Positions 39,537 through 53,741 of a stretch of 64,000 bases of DNA are shown here, piece by piece; within the stretch, counting starts at the first letter, position 1, and every line of letters begins with the position of its first letter. A program made the position numbers and the translations under genes. Origin of the DNA: Acidimicrobiia bacterium (GTDB taxonomy: Bacteria; Actinomycetota; Acidimicrobiia; IMCC26256; PALSA-610); the NCBI GenBank assembly GCA_027494135.1, contig JAOSJK010000012.1, positions 5,001-69,000 on the forward strand. The letters are read 5' to 3'. Below the pieces are notes generated by a model. That model was not told the origin of the DNA. It worked only from the letters and a program-made list of their open reading frames with translations, and did not search any database.

Positions 39537-40284
39537 CTAAGCGCCGGCCAGCGCGTCGGCGACCTCGGCGTGGATCCTCCTCGCGGCATCGGCCGGGTCC
39601 CCTGCAGCGGTGACGGGGGCGTCCGACCACCAGCACGTCGCCGCCGGCTCTCGCGACCTCTCCCGGCGTGCCGACCCGCGCCTGATCGTCGGCGCCTGCT
39701 CCCGCCGGCCGAATTCCCGGCACGACCGTGACGAGATCGTGATTGCCCGATCTCACTCGGTCGAGCTCGCGCACCGAGCAGACGACTCCACCGCACCCGG
39801 AGGCGACGGCGGTATCGAGGCGCTCGTCGAAGTGCGACGCGTCGGGCTCGCTGGTGAGCACGGTCACACCGAGCGCGCACGGCGCCTGCAACCCCGCGGC
39901 GGACGCGCCGGCCGCAAGACCTTCCACTCCGGCGCGCAGCATCGCGGTGCCACCCGACGCGTGAAGGGTCACGTAGGCGACCCCGAGTCCGCCGATCACG
40001 CGCGACGCCCTTCCCACAGTGGTCGGGATGTCGTGGAGCTTGAGATCGCAGAAGACCTCCAACCCGAGCCCCCTGATCGGCTCGACGGATCGCGGGCCGG
40101 CAGCGGCCCAGAGCTCCAGGCCGATCTTGGCCACCCCGAACCACGGTGCGACGAGGCGCGCCATCTCCAGAGCGGCATCGAGATCGGCGACATCCAGGGC
40201 GACGGCGAGCCGCGCGCGGACGTCTTGCGTGGCCGGCTCACGTGCGGTGCCCTCGGTCCCTCGGCTGTCCATCCTCACCCTCAT
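39537..40284 (-). CDS. pyrF: orotidine-5'-phosphate decarboxylase (one frameshift)
   Basis: Last step of UMP synthesis. RLAVALDVADLDAALEMARL, the catalytic EVFCDLKLHDIPTTVGRASR, VTLHASGGTAMLRAGVEGL and LVTVVPGIRPAGAGADDQAR are clear. The frame breaks near 39620, and another frame ends ARRIHAEVADALAGA. The start is ATG 40284, sharing ATGA with the pyrD stop and preceded by GGAGGAG. About 249 residues. The motif set is that of the common short bacterial type. Confidence 0.93.
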
Positions 40285-41250
40285 CTCTCCTCCATTGCGC
40301 CCACCAGGTCGGCTACGCGCTCGACCCCGTGGTGCGCACCACTCCCTCAGCTCGTCGACCACCCGGAGTGCGGCCCGTGGCTCTGCAAAGGTCGCAGTCC
40401 CCACCCCCACCGCGGACCGCGCCGGCGAGGAGCATCTCCACGGCATCGAGGCCGCTTCCGACGCCGCCGGTGCCGATGATCGCTGTGCCCGGGTGTGCGC
40501 GTGCGACCTCCCACACCGCCCTGAGTGCGACCGCCTTCATCGGTGGCCCCGACAGACCGCCGCCACCGGCGCCGAGGGCGGGGCTGCGCCGCTCGGCATC
40601 GATCGCCAGGCCGAGGAGCGTGTTGACGAGCGTGAGCCCGGCGGCACCGGCCTCGAGGGCCGCGCCGGCTACCTCGACGAGCTCGGAGGTGTTGGGGGAG
40701 AGCTTCGCGAACACCGGTAGGGCGTCGCCGCCCCCGGACTCCAGAGCATTCCGGACCGCGCGTATCGCTGCGCCGGTCATCGCGGGTGCATGCGCGAACA
40801 TGCGCGAGCGGTCCTCGATGTTCGGGCAGGAGACGTTCACCTCCACCGCCGTCAGGTCACCCGCGACGCGCCCGAGTGGTTCTGCGGCTGCCGCGAACTC
40901 CTCGATCGACCTACCCCACACCGAGACGATGATCCTCGCGCCGCGATCCTTCAGCGCCGGCAGATCCTCGATGATCCATCGCTCGACACCGGGGCCCGCG
41001 AGACCCACGGAGTTCAGCATCCCGCCCCCCGAAGTGGGACAGACCCGCGGTGCCGGGTTGCCCGGCCACGCGAACGCTGCGAGGGACTTCACGGTGACGG
41101 CACCCAGACCCCTGGGGTCGCAGACTCCGGCAACCTCGTCGCCGTGCCCGAACGTGCCGGCGGCGGCGATGACCGGATTCGTCAGGGTGAGCGGGCCCAG
41201 ATCGACCGTGAGGTCGACGCGGTCCCCGGCGGGTGAGCGGCGGGCCTCAC
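40281..41250 (-). CDS. pyrD: dihydroorotate dehydrogenase, class 1-like (three frameshifts)
   Basis: FMN enzyme oxidising dihydroorotate to orotate. GPLTLTNPVIAAAGTFGHGD, GAVTVKSLAAFAWPGNPAPR, VNVSCPNIEDR with the active-site cysteine, FAKLSPNTSELVEVA and IIGTGGVGSGLDAVEMLLAG are conserved. Breaks are inferred near 41230, 40420 and 40345; the C-terminus then reads VGVGTATFAEPRAALRVVDE and ends LVGAMEER. Start GTG 41250 overlaps carB as GTGA; stop overlaps pyrF as ATGA. No separate pyrK electron-transfer subunit is seen next to it. Confidence 0.88.
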
Positions 41251-44200
41251 ACCTCGAGCCTCATCTGGCCGTCACGGTGGTACTCCTGCAGCGAGCGGAC
41301 GACGGGGTCGCGCCGCGCGACCTCCGCGATTCCCGCCGCGGCGGCGAGCCCCGCCGCGACCGTGGTGACGCACGCGACGCCGTTGGCGAGCGCCGCTCGC
41401 CGTATATGCGCGCCGTCGGCGCGCGGCCCGCGACCTCGCGGTGTGTTGAGCACCAGCTCCACCTCGCCCGACGCGATGAGGTCGACCGCGTCGGCACCGA
41501 CGTGCTCCCCCACCTTCGCGACCACCGTGCGCACCGGAATGCCGCTCTTCTCGATCAACGCCGCCGTTCCGGCCGTCGCAGCCAACGAGAACCCGAGCGC
41601 CGCGAACCGGCGCGCCGCCTCCAGGCCGGGCCCCTTGTCGCGATCGGCCAGCGACAGGAATACGGTCCCCTTCTCGGGGAGTCGGTTGCCGGCGCCTGCC
41701 TGGCTCTTCGCGAACGCGAGGCCGAACGATCGGTCGATCCCCATGACCTCCCCGGTCGAGCGCATCTCGGGCCCGAGGAGCGTGTCGACCGAAGGAAAGC
41801 GATTGAAGGGGAGCACCGCCTCCTTCACCGAGACGTGTCCCTCCCCGGCCGGGGGTGGAGCAGCCCCTCCTCGCGCAGCTCGGCCAGAGTGGCTCCGAGC
41901 ATGACCCTGGCAGCGACCTTGGCGAGTGCTACTCCCGTCGCCTTGCTCACGAAGGGCACGGTACGACTCGCACGCGGGTTCGCCTCGATGACCCAGACGC
42001 GACCGTCCTTCACCGCGTACTGCACGTTCAGCAATCCGATGACGTTCAGCTCCCCGGCGAGCTCACGAGTGTGGCCTTCGATCAGGCTGCAGACCTCGTG
42101 CGTCAGAGTGGGGGGCGGAATCGCGCAGGCGGAGTCGCCGGAGTGGACTCCGGCCTCCTCGATGTGCTCGAGAACACCACCGACCAGGACCTCGCCGGCA
42201 CCGTCACGAATCGCGTCGACGTCGACCTCGATTGCGTCTTCGAGGAATCGGTCTATGAGCGCGGGGCGTTCGGCGGAGAGCCCCCCTCCCGTCCGAGGCT
42301 TCCGTGCGAGGCGAGCTCACCCATGGCACGGCCAAGATCGGCGTCGTCGTAGACGATCTGCATCGCGCGCCCGCCGAGCACGTACGACGGTCGGACGAGC
42401 ACTGGATAGCCGACCTTGGACGCGACTTCGATCGCTGCGTCCGCAGTCGACGCGATGCCGCCGGGGGGCTGTGGCACGCCGACGCGTTCGCAGAGCTCGT
42501 TGAAGCGCTCCCGATCCTCTGCGAGGTCGATCGACTCGGGGCTGGTACCCAACACCGCATAGCCGGCCTCCTCGAGCGCGTGCGAGAGCTTCAGCGGGGT
42601 CTGACCCCCGAGGCCCACGATGACGCCTACGAGCGTCCCGGCCGCTGTCAGGACCTCGCATACGTTCAGGACGTCCTCGCTGGTGAGCGGCTCGAAGAAG
42701 AGGCGGTCGGCCGTGTCGTAGTCGGTGGAGACGGTCTCCGGGTTGCAGTTGACCATGACGGTCTCGTAGCCGGCGTCGGAGAGCGCGTATGCGGCATGCA
42801 CGCAGCAGTAGTCGAACTCGACGCCCTGGCCGATCCTGTTGGGTCCGCTGCCGAGGATCACCACGGCGGGCTTCGTCAACGGCATCACTTCGTCTTCGTC
42901 TTCGTAGGTGCCGTAGTGGTACGGCGTGCGCGCTGCGAACTCCGCTGCGCACGTGTCGACCGTCTTGTACGTCACTCGGACGCCCGCCGCGAGCCTCGCC
43001 GCTCGCACGGCCTTCTCGTCGTCACCCCAGAGGTAGGCGAGCTGCGCATCCGAGAACCCGAGGCGCTTGGCACGACGCCAGTCGGAACGCTTCATCGTCG
43101 CGAGCGCGAGACCTCCCAGGCGGTCTCGCTCCTCGACGATGCTCAGGATCTGATCGCAGAACCAGGGGTCGACTCCCCGTTGCCTGGTGGAGTCGTTCCA
43201 CGGAGACGAACCCCCGTAGCGCGGCCTCCAGCTGGAAGATTCGCTCGGGTGTCGGGATCGCCGCCGCCCGGACCAGGTCGTCGGGGTCGAGGAGGTCGTA
43301 CCGGCTCTCGGCGGGGTCGCAGTTGAGGCCGTGCCGACCGGACTCCAGGGACCGGAGCGCCTTCTGCAGCGACTCCGGGAAGGTGCGCCCGATCGCCATC
43401 ACCTCGCCCACCGACTGCATCTGAGTGCCGAGAACGGGCGTGGCGCCCGGCAGCTTCTCGAAGGCCCAGCGCGGCACCTTCGTGACCACGTAGTCGATGG
43501 TCGGCTCGAACGACGCCGGGGTCTCGCGAGTGATGTCGTTGCGGACTTCGTCGAGCGTGTAGCCGACCGCCAGCTTCGACGCGATCTTCGCGATCGGGAA
43601 CCCGGTTGCCTTGCTCGCCAGGGCCGACGAGCGAGAGACGCGCGGATTCATCTCGATGACGACCATGTCGCCGTTCGACGGGTCGACGGCGAACTGGATG
43701 TTCGATCCACCCGTGTCGACCCCGATCCTCCTGATGCACGCGAACGCGGCGTCGCGCATGGACTGGTACTCGACATCGGTGAGGGTCTGCGCGGGAGCGA
43801 CCGTGATCGACTCGCCGGTGTGCACGCCCATCGGGTCGAGGTTCTCTATCGAGCAGACGACGACGACGTTGTCGGCATGGTCACGCATCAGCTCGAGCTC
43901 GTACTCCTTCCAACCCACCACCGATCGTTCGATGAGTATCTCGGAGATCGGACTGGCTGCGATCCCACGAGCTGCCACCTCGCGCATCTCTTCGGCGTTG
44001 TGAGCGATCCCGGTTCCGCCTCCACCGAGGATGAACGACGGTCGGACGATCAGCGGATACCCCACCGCTTCGGCGACGGTCATCGCCTCGTCGAGCGAGT
44101 AGGCGATCCCCGACGCCGGGACCGCCAGGCCGATCTCCTGCATCGCCGCCTTGAAGGCCTGGCGATCTTCCGCGGTTCGGATCGCCTCTATGTTCGCACC

Positions 44201-44548
44201 GATGAGCTCGACGCCGAAGGCCTCGATGGCCCCGGACTCGTGAAGCGCTACTGCGAGATTCAGCGCGGTCTGCCCACCGACGGTAGGGAGAAGAGCATCC
44301 GGACGCTCCTTCTCGATGATCCGGGTCAGGGTCTCGAGATCGAGCGGCTCGATGTAGGTGGCATCGGCGAACTCGGGGTCTGTCATGATCGTCGCCGGGT
44401 TGGAGTTGACGAGGATCACGCGATATCCCTCTTCGCGCAGCACGCGACAGGCCTGCGTACCGGAGTAGTCGAACTCGCACGCCTGGCCGATCACGATCGG
44501 CCCGCTTCCGATCAGAAGGATCGAGCTGATGTCGGAGCGTCGGGGCAT
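41247..44548 (-). CDS. carB: carbamoyl-phosphate synthase large chain (three frameshifts)
   Basis: About 1100 residues in two ATP-grasp halves plus an allosteric domain. First half: [60 protein letters not shown] and [20 protein letters not shown]. Second half: [40 protein letters not shown] and [20 protein letters not shown]. The C-terminal MGS-like domain has [20 protein letters not shown]. Breaks near 43190, 42283 and 41857. ATG start overlaps the carA stop by one base. Supplies both pyrimidine and arginine synthesis. Confidence 0.94.
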
Positions 44549-45638
44549 CAGCCTGCCTCACGCATCAAGGTCGTGAACTCCTGGAAGTGGTAGCGGGCGT
44601 CGTGCGGCCCTGGCCCGGCCTCCGGGTGGTACTGGACCGAGAAGGCCCGCAGTGCACGGCTCCCTCACCCCTTCGACATCGCCGTCGTTCAGGTTCACGT
44701 GCGTCACCACCGAGCCCTCGGGCAACGTCTCGCCGACGACCGCGTAGTTGTGGTTCTGGCTGGTTATCTCGACCCTCCCGGACTCGACGTGCCTGACGGG
44801 GTGGTTCCCTCCGTGGTGACCGAACGGCAGCTTGAAGATCTCTGCGCCGAGGGCGAGTCCCATCATCTGGTGACCCAGGCAGATGCCGAAGACCGGCAGC
44901 ACCCCGAGCAGCTCCTCACGCTCTCGAATGCGCCCTCGACTGCCCGCGGGTCGCCGGGCCCGTTCGAGAGGAAGACGCCGTCCGGCGCACGCGCGATGAC
45001 CTCGTGCGACGGCGTGTCCGCGGGTACGACCTCCACGAGGCAGCCGGCCTCGTTCAGGTGCCGGACGATCGAGGCCTTGATGCCGAAGTCGTAGGCGACG
45101 ACATAGAAGGCGGCGTCGGCGCGCCCTACCGTGTACGGGCTCTCGGTCGTCACCTCGGAGACGAGGTCGCGCCCTTCGGTACCTCCCTCACCGCGTGCGG
45201 CGTCGAGCAGTGCGGCCTCCTCGCTCACGCCGAAGGCGCCGGGCATCGACCCCGACTCCCGTATGTGGCGCGTGAGCCGCCGCGTGTCGATCCCGGTGAT
45301 GCCGGGCACTCGATGACGGCGCAGGAATCCATCGAGATCGTCGGTCGCGCGCCAGTTGGAGGACCGCCTGGCGAGGTCGCGGACGATCACCCCGCGGCAC
45401 GCAGGGGAGGTGCTCTCGTCGTCGTCGGGGTTGACGCCGTAGTTGCCGATGTGCGGACAGGTGAACGTGATGATCTGCCCCGCATACGACGGGTCGGTGA
45501 CGATCTCCTGATAGCCGGTGAGCGAGGTGTTGAAGACCACCTCGCCGGCGGCGATCCCGCCGTCGGGCAGGTGTCCGATCGCCTCGCCCTCGAAGACCTC
45601 GCCGTCGGCGAGAACGAGAACGGCTGGTTGGGGCCGCC

Positions 45639-45642
<4 letters not shown>
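44548..45642 (-). CDS. carA: carbamoyl-phosphate synthase small chain (two frameshifts)
   Basis: Glutamine amidotransferase subunit, about 365 residues. [66 protein letters not shown] and the catalytic cysteine in [19 protein letters not shown] are seen. SQNHNYAVV and [19 protein letters not shown] complete the class I amidotransferase. Breaks near 44920 and 44655. ATG start overlaps pyrC as ATGA. Confidence 0.93.
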
Positions 45643-48719
<3,077 letters not shown>

Positions 48720-49270
48720 TCAGGTGCGCTCGTCGCCTGTACCGTCGGCGGTGTCCGAGTCGCCCAGGATCACTTCCACCAGCATCCCCTGGCACCAGGT
48801 CAGGAAGTCGTACACCGACCACCAGTCGGCGTCGGGATCCGCCGGTGCGGCGGTGGTCGGATCGCGCTCCTCGTCGACGCCGAGCCGGGTCCCCAGATCC
48901 AGCCTCAGGTCGTTCAGCGCCATGAGCCAGGCATCGACCTCGTCGGGCCCGATACGGGCGACGACCGGTTGCTCTGTCGCTCCTTCGGGGGACGCCGAGC
49001 GGAGGCAAGCCGCCAGGAGAGTGAGTGAGCCGGCCTTCTCCCTCGCGAGATCCGGGCGCACAGACGACTCCCACTCGAGCGCCGAGTCCTCCTCGGTCGG
49101 ATCGAGGTAGGCGCGAGGGAAGAGCCGATCGAAGGACGCATCGCTCGCCGGTGGGTCGTGCGAGAGGCGATCAGCGAGCACTTCCGCGAGCATCGCGACA
49201 GCCTCCGCGTCGTCCCCGTGGAGCCGGCACCAGATCGTCCCGTCGGCCCCCTCTCGAAGATCGAGGGCAC
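48720..49270 (-). CDS. DUF2017-family protein (one frameshift)
   Basis: About 183 residues. The C-terminal IGPDEVDAWLMALNDLRLDL then GTRLGVDEE and DADWWSVYDFLTWCQGMLVE fit DUF2017, a family found directly after clpS in actinobacteria. The start GTG 49270 reads PSIFERG and continues as ADGTIWCRLHGDDAEAVAML after one correction in a five-C run near 49248. Function unknown; the linkage suggests a role with the ClpS/ClpC protease. Confidence 0.83.
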
Positions 49271-49272
49271 GC

Positions 49273-49572
49273 TCAGCGATCCCGCTGCAGTGTCGCCCAG
49301 AGCCCGTGGGCGTGGAGCCTGGCGACGTCGACCTCGGCCTTCTCACGCGCGCCGCTCGACACCACCGCCCGCCCCTCCTCGTGCACCTGCAGCATGAGGC
49401 GCGTCGCCTTCTCGCGTGGGTAGCCGAAGAGCTTCTGGAGCACGTAGACGACGTACGACATGAGGTTCACCGGGTCGTTCCAGACGATCACGATCCAGGG
49501 CGTGTCGGGCGCGACGACGTCGTCGGGCACCCGCTCGTCGACCCGTTCGGGAGCGACCGTTCCCGACCTCAT
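49273..49572 (-). CDS. clpS: ClpS protease adaptor
   Basis: Delivers N-degron substrates to the Clp chaperone. 99 residues: [40 protein letters not shown] and [20 protein letters not shown], with the substrate-pocket residues of the family. ATG start overlaps the nusB stop by one base; the DUF2017 gene follows after two bases. Confidence 0.96.
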   Translation of the reverse strand: MRSGTVAPERVDERVPDDVVAPDTPWIVIVWNDPVNLMSYVVYVLQKLFGYPREKATRLMLQVHEEGRAVVSSGAREKAEVDVARLHAHGLWATLQRDR

Positions 49573-49967
49573 CACACCGCGCCGCGCAGATGCTCTGCAA
49601 TGCGGCCGAGCAGGCCGTTCACGAACCTGCCCGAGTCCTTCGTCGAGTACTGCTTCGCCAGCTCGACCGCTTCGTTGATCACGACCGCGACAGAGGCCTC
49701 GGCGACCCATCCCAGCTCGAACACCCCGATGCGCAGCAGCGCACGGTCTACCGCCGGCATTCGCTCGAGCGCCCAGTGCTCCGAGAACTTCCGGATGATC
49801 GCGTCGATCTCATCCTGATGCTCCTCGACGCCCACCACGAGCTGCATTGCGTACGCGTCGGGTTGCACCGGCATCTCACCGAGCAGCTCATCGACCCCGA
49901 TCACGCGTTGCTCGCGCTCGTACGCGAGCGCCAGCGCGCGCTCGCGAGCTTCGCGTCGCGTCGGCAC
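49572..49967 (-). CDS. nusB: transcription antitermination factor NusB
   Basis: Partner of NusE in rRNA antitermination. 131 residues, all-helical family pattern: [60 protein letters not shown] and [20 protein letters not shown]. Intact; three bases after efp. Confidence 0.95.
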   Translation of the reverse strand: MPTRREARERALALAYEREQRVIGVDELLGEMPVQPDAYAMQLVVGVEEHQDEIDAIIRKFSEHWALERMPAVDRALLRIGVFELGWVAEASVAVVINEAVELAKQYSTKDSGRFVNGLLGRIAEHLRGAV

Positions 49968-49970
49968 GAC

Positions 49971-50532
49971 TCAGGCCCGGGTCAGGTACTCGCCCGAACG
50001 GGTGTCGACCTTGACCCGCTCGCCGACCTCGACGAAGAGCGGCACCTGGATCACCAGACCCGTCTCGAGTGTGGCCGGCTTCCGCGCCCCCGAGACCCGA
50101 TCGCCCTGGACTCCCGGCTCGGTCTCGGCAATCGCGAGCTCGACCGCCGCCGGAAGGTCGACCGCGATGACCTCGGTCCCGTACATGGGGGAGGACGGCG
50201 CTGTCGCCCTCCTTGAGATAGCCGACCGCGCTGCCGAGCGTCGCAGCCGGTACTTGCAGCTGCTCGTAGCTCTCGGTGTCCATGAAGACGTAGTCGTCGC
50301 CTTCGCGGTACAGGAACTGCATCTCCCGCTTGTCGATGACCGCCTGGGAAACCTTCTCGTCTGCACGGAAGGTCTTGTCGACGACAGCGCCCGTGCGGAG
50401 GTTCTTGAGCCGCGTCCGGACGAAGGCACCGCCCTTGCCCGGCTTGACGTGCTGGAACTCGACGACCGACATGAGACCCTCGGGTAGGTCCAGGGACATG
50501 CCGTTCTTGAGGTCGTTCGTGGAGATGCTCAC
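49971..50532 (-). CDS. efp: elongation factor P (one frameshift)
   Basis: Rescues ribosomes stalled at proline runs. [40 protein letters not shown] (tip lysine in the KPGKGG loop), YLYRE-type [20 protein letters not shown], and the last domain [20 protein letters not shown] then [20 protein letters not shown] are present. The frame breaks at a five-G run near 50190. GTG start coupled to the peptidase gene by GTGA. 187 residues reconstructed. Confidence 0.95.
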
Positions 50533-51629
50533 AGAAGAAGATCCTTGGGGCTGCAGGTCAGCGGTTCGGCGCCGGACGCGGTAACCACCACCGTGTCCTC
50601 TATGCGGACTCCACCGACGCCTGTGACGTAGACGCCCGGCTCGACGGTGACGACATCACCTTCGATCAAGGTATCACGGGATGTGGCGGCCAATCGCGGG
50701 GCCTCGTGGATCTCGACTCCGACACCGTGCCCGGTGCCGTGGACGAAGGCGTCACCCAGACCCTCGGCATCGACCACGGCGCGCGCCGCCGCGTCGACCG
50801 CCCTGCACTCGACGCCCACCGTCACCGCCTCACGGCCCGCCGCGTTCGCGGTCATCACGGTCTCGAAGAGGCGGCGGGCGTCGGGGCCCGGGTCACCTAC
50901 GGAGAGGGTCCGAGTCATGTCGGAGCAGTAGCCGTCGACGATGCAGCCGAAGTCGATCACCACCAGCTCGCCACGCTCTATGCGCCTGTCGGTCGGACGT
51001 GCGTGCGGCATGGCGGCGTTCGGCCCCGACGCGACGATCGCGTCGAAGGACACACCGGAGGCGCCCCTCGTACGCATCTCGACCTCGAGCCCGAGAGCGA
51101 ACTCGCTCTCGGTCGGGCTCGACGCGAGCCTCGATCGAACGGCGTCGAGGGCGGCGTCGGCGATCGAGCATGCCAGCCGGATGCGGGCGACCTCGCCGGG
51201 GTCCTTGGACCTCCTCAGGTCCTCGACGAGTGCGCCGGCCGCGACCAGCTCTGCCGGCGCGAGCCTCTCGGACAGTGCGCGCTGCTCGGCCCAGGTGACG
51301 ACGTGGTCCTCCAGCCCCACCCGAGCGGCTCCCGATGCGCTCGCCGCGAGGATCTCACGCTGATCCGCCGCGGTCGCCCCGATGGCAACATCGACGACTG
51401 CTCCGGAGGCCGCTACCTGCTCTCCAGCCTGGTCGCGGTAGCGGCCGTCGGTGACCAGCACGGAACCGCCGGCATGCACGAGGAGCATCCCCGCGGAACC
51501 CGTGAAGCCGGTCAGGTAGCGGACATTGGGCAGGTGGCTCACGACCAGGGCGTCGAGGCCCGCCTCCTCCAACACTGCCGTGAGCCGCTCGAGACGCCGG
51601 GGGACCTCCATGGGGGGCAGCGAGGTCAC
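50529..51629 (-). CDS. pepQ: Xaa-Pro aminopeptidase/dipeptidase (M24B)
   Basis: Metallopeptidase cleaving X-Pro bonds. The N-terminal creatinase-like domain (LDALVVSHLPNVRYLTGFTG) precedes a pita-bread domain with all metal ligands: VIDFGCIVDGYCSDMTRTLS, FVHGTGHGVGVEIHEAP, VVTVEPGVYVTG and GVRIEDTVVVT. Intact, 366 residues. GTG start shares GTGA with the aroQ stop. Its proline-specific activity beside efp is a conserved pairing. Confidence 0.93.
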   Translation of the reverse strand: MTSLPPMEVPRRLERLTAVLEEAGLDALVVSHLPNVRYLTGFTGSAGMLLVHAGGSVLVTDGRYRDQAGEQVAASGAVVDVAIGATAADQREILAASASGAARVGLEDHVVTWAEQRALSERLAPAELVAAGALVEDLRRSKDPGEVARIRLACSIADAALDAVRSRLASSPTESEFALGLEVEMRTRGASGVSFDAIVASGPNAAMPHARPTDRRIERGELVVIDFGCIVDGYCSDMTRTLSVGDPGPDARRLFETVMTANAAGREAVTVGVECRAVDAAARAVVDAEGLGDAFVHGTGHGVGVEIHEAPRLAATSRDTLIEGDVVTVEPGVYVTGVGGVRIEDTVVVTASGAEPLTCSPKDLLL

Positions 51630-52069
51630 GAACCCTCCCCCAGCTTCGCGACGACCGCCTCGATCGCGAGTCGGTACCCGTGCGCTCCGAACCCGGCGAT
51701 GGTCCCCGTCACGACCGCCGCGACGACCGAGGTGTGCCGCCAGCTCTCGCGAGCGCTCGGGTTCGAGATGTGCAGCTCGACCTTGACACCGTCGTGGGAG
51801 GCGAGGGCGTCGGTGATGGCGTATGCGTAGTGGGTGAACGCCCCGGGATTGATCACGATCGCGGGGCACCGTCCGCGGGCGGAGTGGATCGCCTCGACGA
51901 TGGCGCCCTCGTGGTTCGACTGGAAGTGCTCGATCTCGTGCCCGTGGGCCCGGGCGGTCGCGGATGCGACCTCCACCAGGTCTTCGAGGGTCGTCCGCCC
52001 GTAGATCTCGGGCTCACGCTCGCCGAGGAGGTTCAGGTTCGGTCCGGAGATCAGCAGGATCGTCGCCAC
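51626..52069 (-). CDS. aroQ: type II 3-dehydroquinate dehydratase
   Basis: Third step of the shikimate pathway. ILLISGPNLNLLGEREPEIY with GRTTLEDL, FQSNHEGAIVEAIHSARG, INPGAFTHYAYAITDAL and VELHISNPSARESWRHTSVV are canonical. GTG 52069 starts the homology; the open frame extends upstream without it. 147 residues, normal for the dodecameric enzyme. Confidence 0.97.
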   Translation of the reverse strand: MATILLISGPNLNLLGEREPEIYGRTTLEDLVEVASATARAHGHEIEHFQSNHEGAIVEAIHSARGRCPAIVINPGAFTHYAYAITDALASHDGVKVELHISNPSARESWRHTSVVAAVVTGTIAGFGAHGYRLAIEAVVAKLGEGS

Positions 52070-52135
52070 GGCCTTCAGTCTCCCACCTGGCACCGGCCGG
52101 CGGAGCACACCGGCGCGTCGCCTCCGCGCAGAGCC

Positions 52136-53220
52136 CTAGGCGTCGACACCGATCGCGGCGAGCGCCGTGCGGACCGCTCTCTCGTCTGCCCCCTCCACCG
52201 TCTCAATCCCGCCGGGACCGTCGAGGACGAAGGTGAGGTCACCCGTCGACTTCTTGTCGCGGGCCATGACGGCGATCAGGTCGTCGGCGCGGAGCCCCGG
52301 GGGCGCCTCCACCGGCAGGCCGAGGGCGGCGACCATGCCGTGGTGCCTGTCGACCTCCGCGAGACCGACCCGTTCCAGAGCCGCCGCCAGGTTCGCGGCG
52401 AAGACGAGTCCGACGCCGACGGCCTCGCCGTGCGCGAGGGCGTAGCCCGCGACCGTCTCGATCGCGTGCGCGAGCGTGTGGCCGTAGTTCAGGCGCGCTC
52501 TGAGTCCGGACGTCTCCCCCTCGTCGGCCTCCACGATCCGCGCCTTGTCGGCGGCACAGAGCGCGACGACCTCGGTCAGGACCTCCCGGTCGCGCGCGAG
52601 CAGGCTTCCGCAGCGCTCTCTCAGGAGATCCACCAGGACGTCGTCTCCGAGGAGGGCGTACTTCGCGACCTCGCCGAGCCCACAGCGGAACTCCCGGTCG
52701 GGCAGCGTCGCCAGGACCGCAGGATCCGCCAGCACTCCGAGCGGCTGGTGGAAGGCGCCCACCAGGTTCTTGCCCTCGGGCAGGTTGACTCCGGTCTTTC
52801 CCCCGATCGCGGCGTCGACCATGGCGAGTAGCGTCGTCGGCACCTGGACGACGTCGATGCCCCGGTGGTACGTGGCGGCGGCGAAGCCGGCCACGTCGCC
52901 GACGAGCCCTCCGCCGAGAGCCACCACCGCGTCACCCCGCAGCAGTCCACTGCGGGCGAACCGCCGCGCCAGGTCCTCGACCGTGGCGAGCGTCTTGTGC
53001 TCCTCGCCGTCGCCGACGAGGAACATCTCGTGAGCGATGCCCGCCCGATCGAGCGCACCCGTCAACGGCCGCGCGTGGACGGCCGCCACCCCCGACTGGC
53101 TCACGACGGCGACGCGCCGTCGTCCCGAGAGCAGCGTCTCGATCCGCTCCGCCGCCGAGTCCCCCACGACGACGTCGTACCCTCCGCGCCGAGGTCGACT
53201 CGGATGCACCGCACGCTCAT
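52136..53220 (-). CDS. aroB: 3-dehydroquinate synthase (one frameshift)
   Basis: NAD- and zinc-dependent cyclisation of DAHP. VAVVSQSGVAAVHARPLTGA, EEHKTLATVEDLARRF, VVALGGGLVGDVAGFAAATY with HRGIDVVQVPTTLLAMVDAA, and LNYGHTLAHAIETVAGYALA are clear. The start ATG 53220 shares ATGA with aro[14 protein letters not shown] joins the rest after a break near 53185. About 361 residues. Confidence 0.94.
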
Positions 53221-53741
53221 GACTCCCGCTCGGCCCGCTCGGCCCACTCGGCGAGCACCGCGTCGGCGACTCCCTGAGGGTCGACGCCCTCGGTGTCGAC
53301 CCTCGCGTGCGCCGCGTCGGTGTAGGCGGCCTCACGCTGTGTCGCCAGACGCTCGAGGGTGGGCAGCGGCCCCGACTCGAGCAGCGGCCGTCCTGCGCCG
53401 TCGCCGACCCGCTCGTGCAGCACTGCCGGTCGCGCACGCAGCCACACCACATGCCCGGAGGCGCGTAGGAGCCGGCGGTTCTCCGGGTCGACGACTGCCC
53501 CACCACCGCACGCGACAACCAACGCCTCGGGCGAGGCCGCGATGTCGGCGACGACCTGCCGCTCGAGCGCACGGAACCGCCCCTCGCCGTCGGTAGCGAA
53601 CACCTCGGCGACCGTCGAGTGCGCCAACGACTCGACCACGTCGTCGGTGTCTACGAAGGGGCGACCCAACCTCTCCGCGCAGATCCGGCCGACCGTCGTC
53701 TTGCCCGCACCCATGAGGCCGATGAGCACTAGGTGCCTCAC
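53217..53741 (-). CDS. aroK: shikimate kinase
   Basis: Phosphorylates shikimate. P-loop [72 protein letters not shown] and GRPLLESGP lid are all present. Intact, 174 residues. GTG start coupled to the aroC stop. Confidence 0.96.
   Translation of the reverse strand: MRHLVLIGLMGAGKTTVGRICAERLGRPFVDTDDVVESLAHSTVAEVFATDGEGRFRALERQVVADIAASPEALVVACGGGAVVDPENRRLLRASGHVVWLRARPAVLHERVGDGAGRPLLESGPLPTLERLATQREAAYTDAAHARVDTEGVDPQGVADAVLAEWAERAERES

Noticed and set aside
40146..42503. 785-residue plus-strand open frame
   Set aside because: It lies antisense to pyrF, pyrD and carB, is full of Arg/Ser/Pro as expected for a GC-rich shadow frame, and has no recognisable domain.
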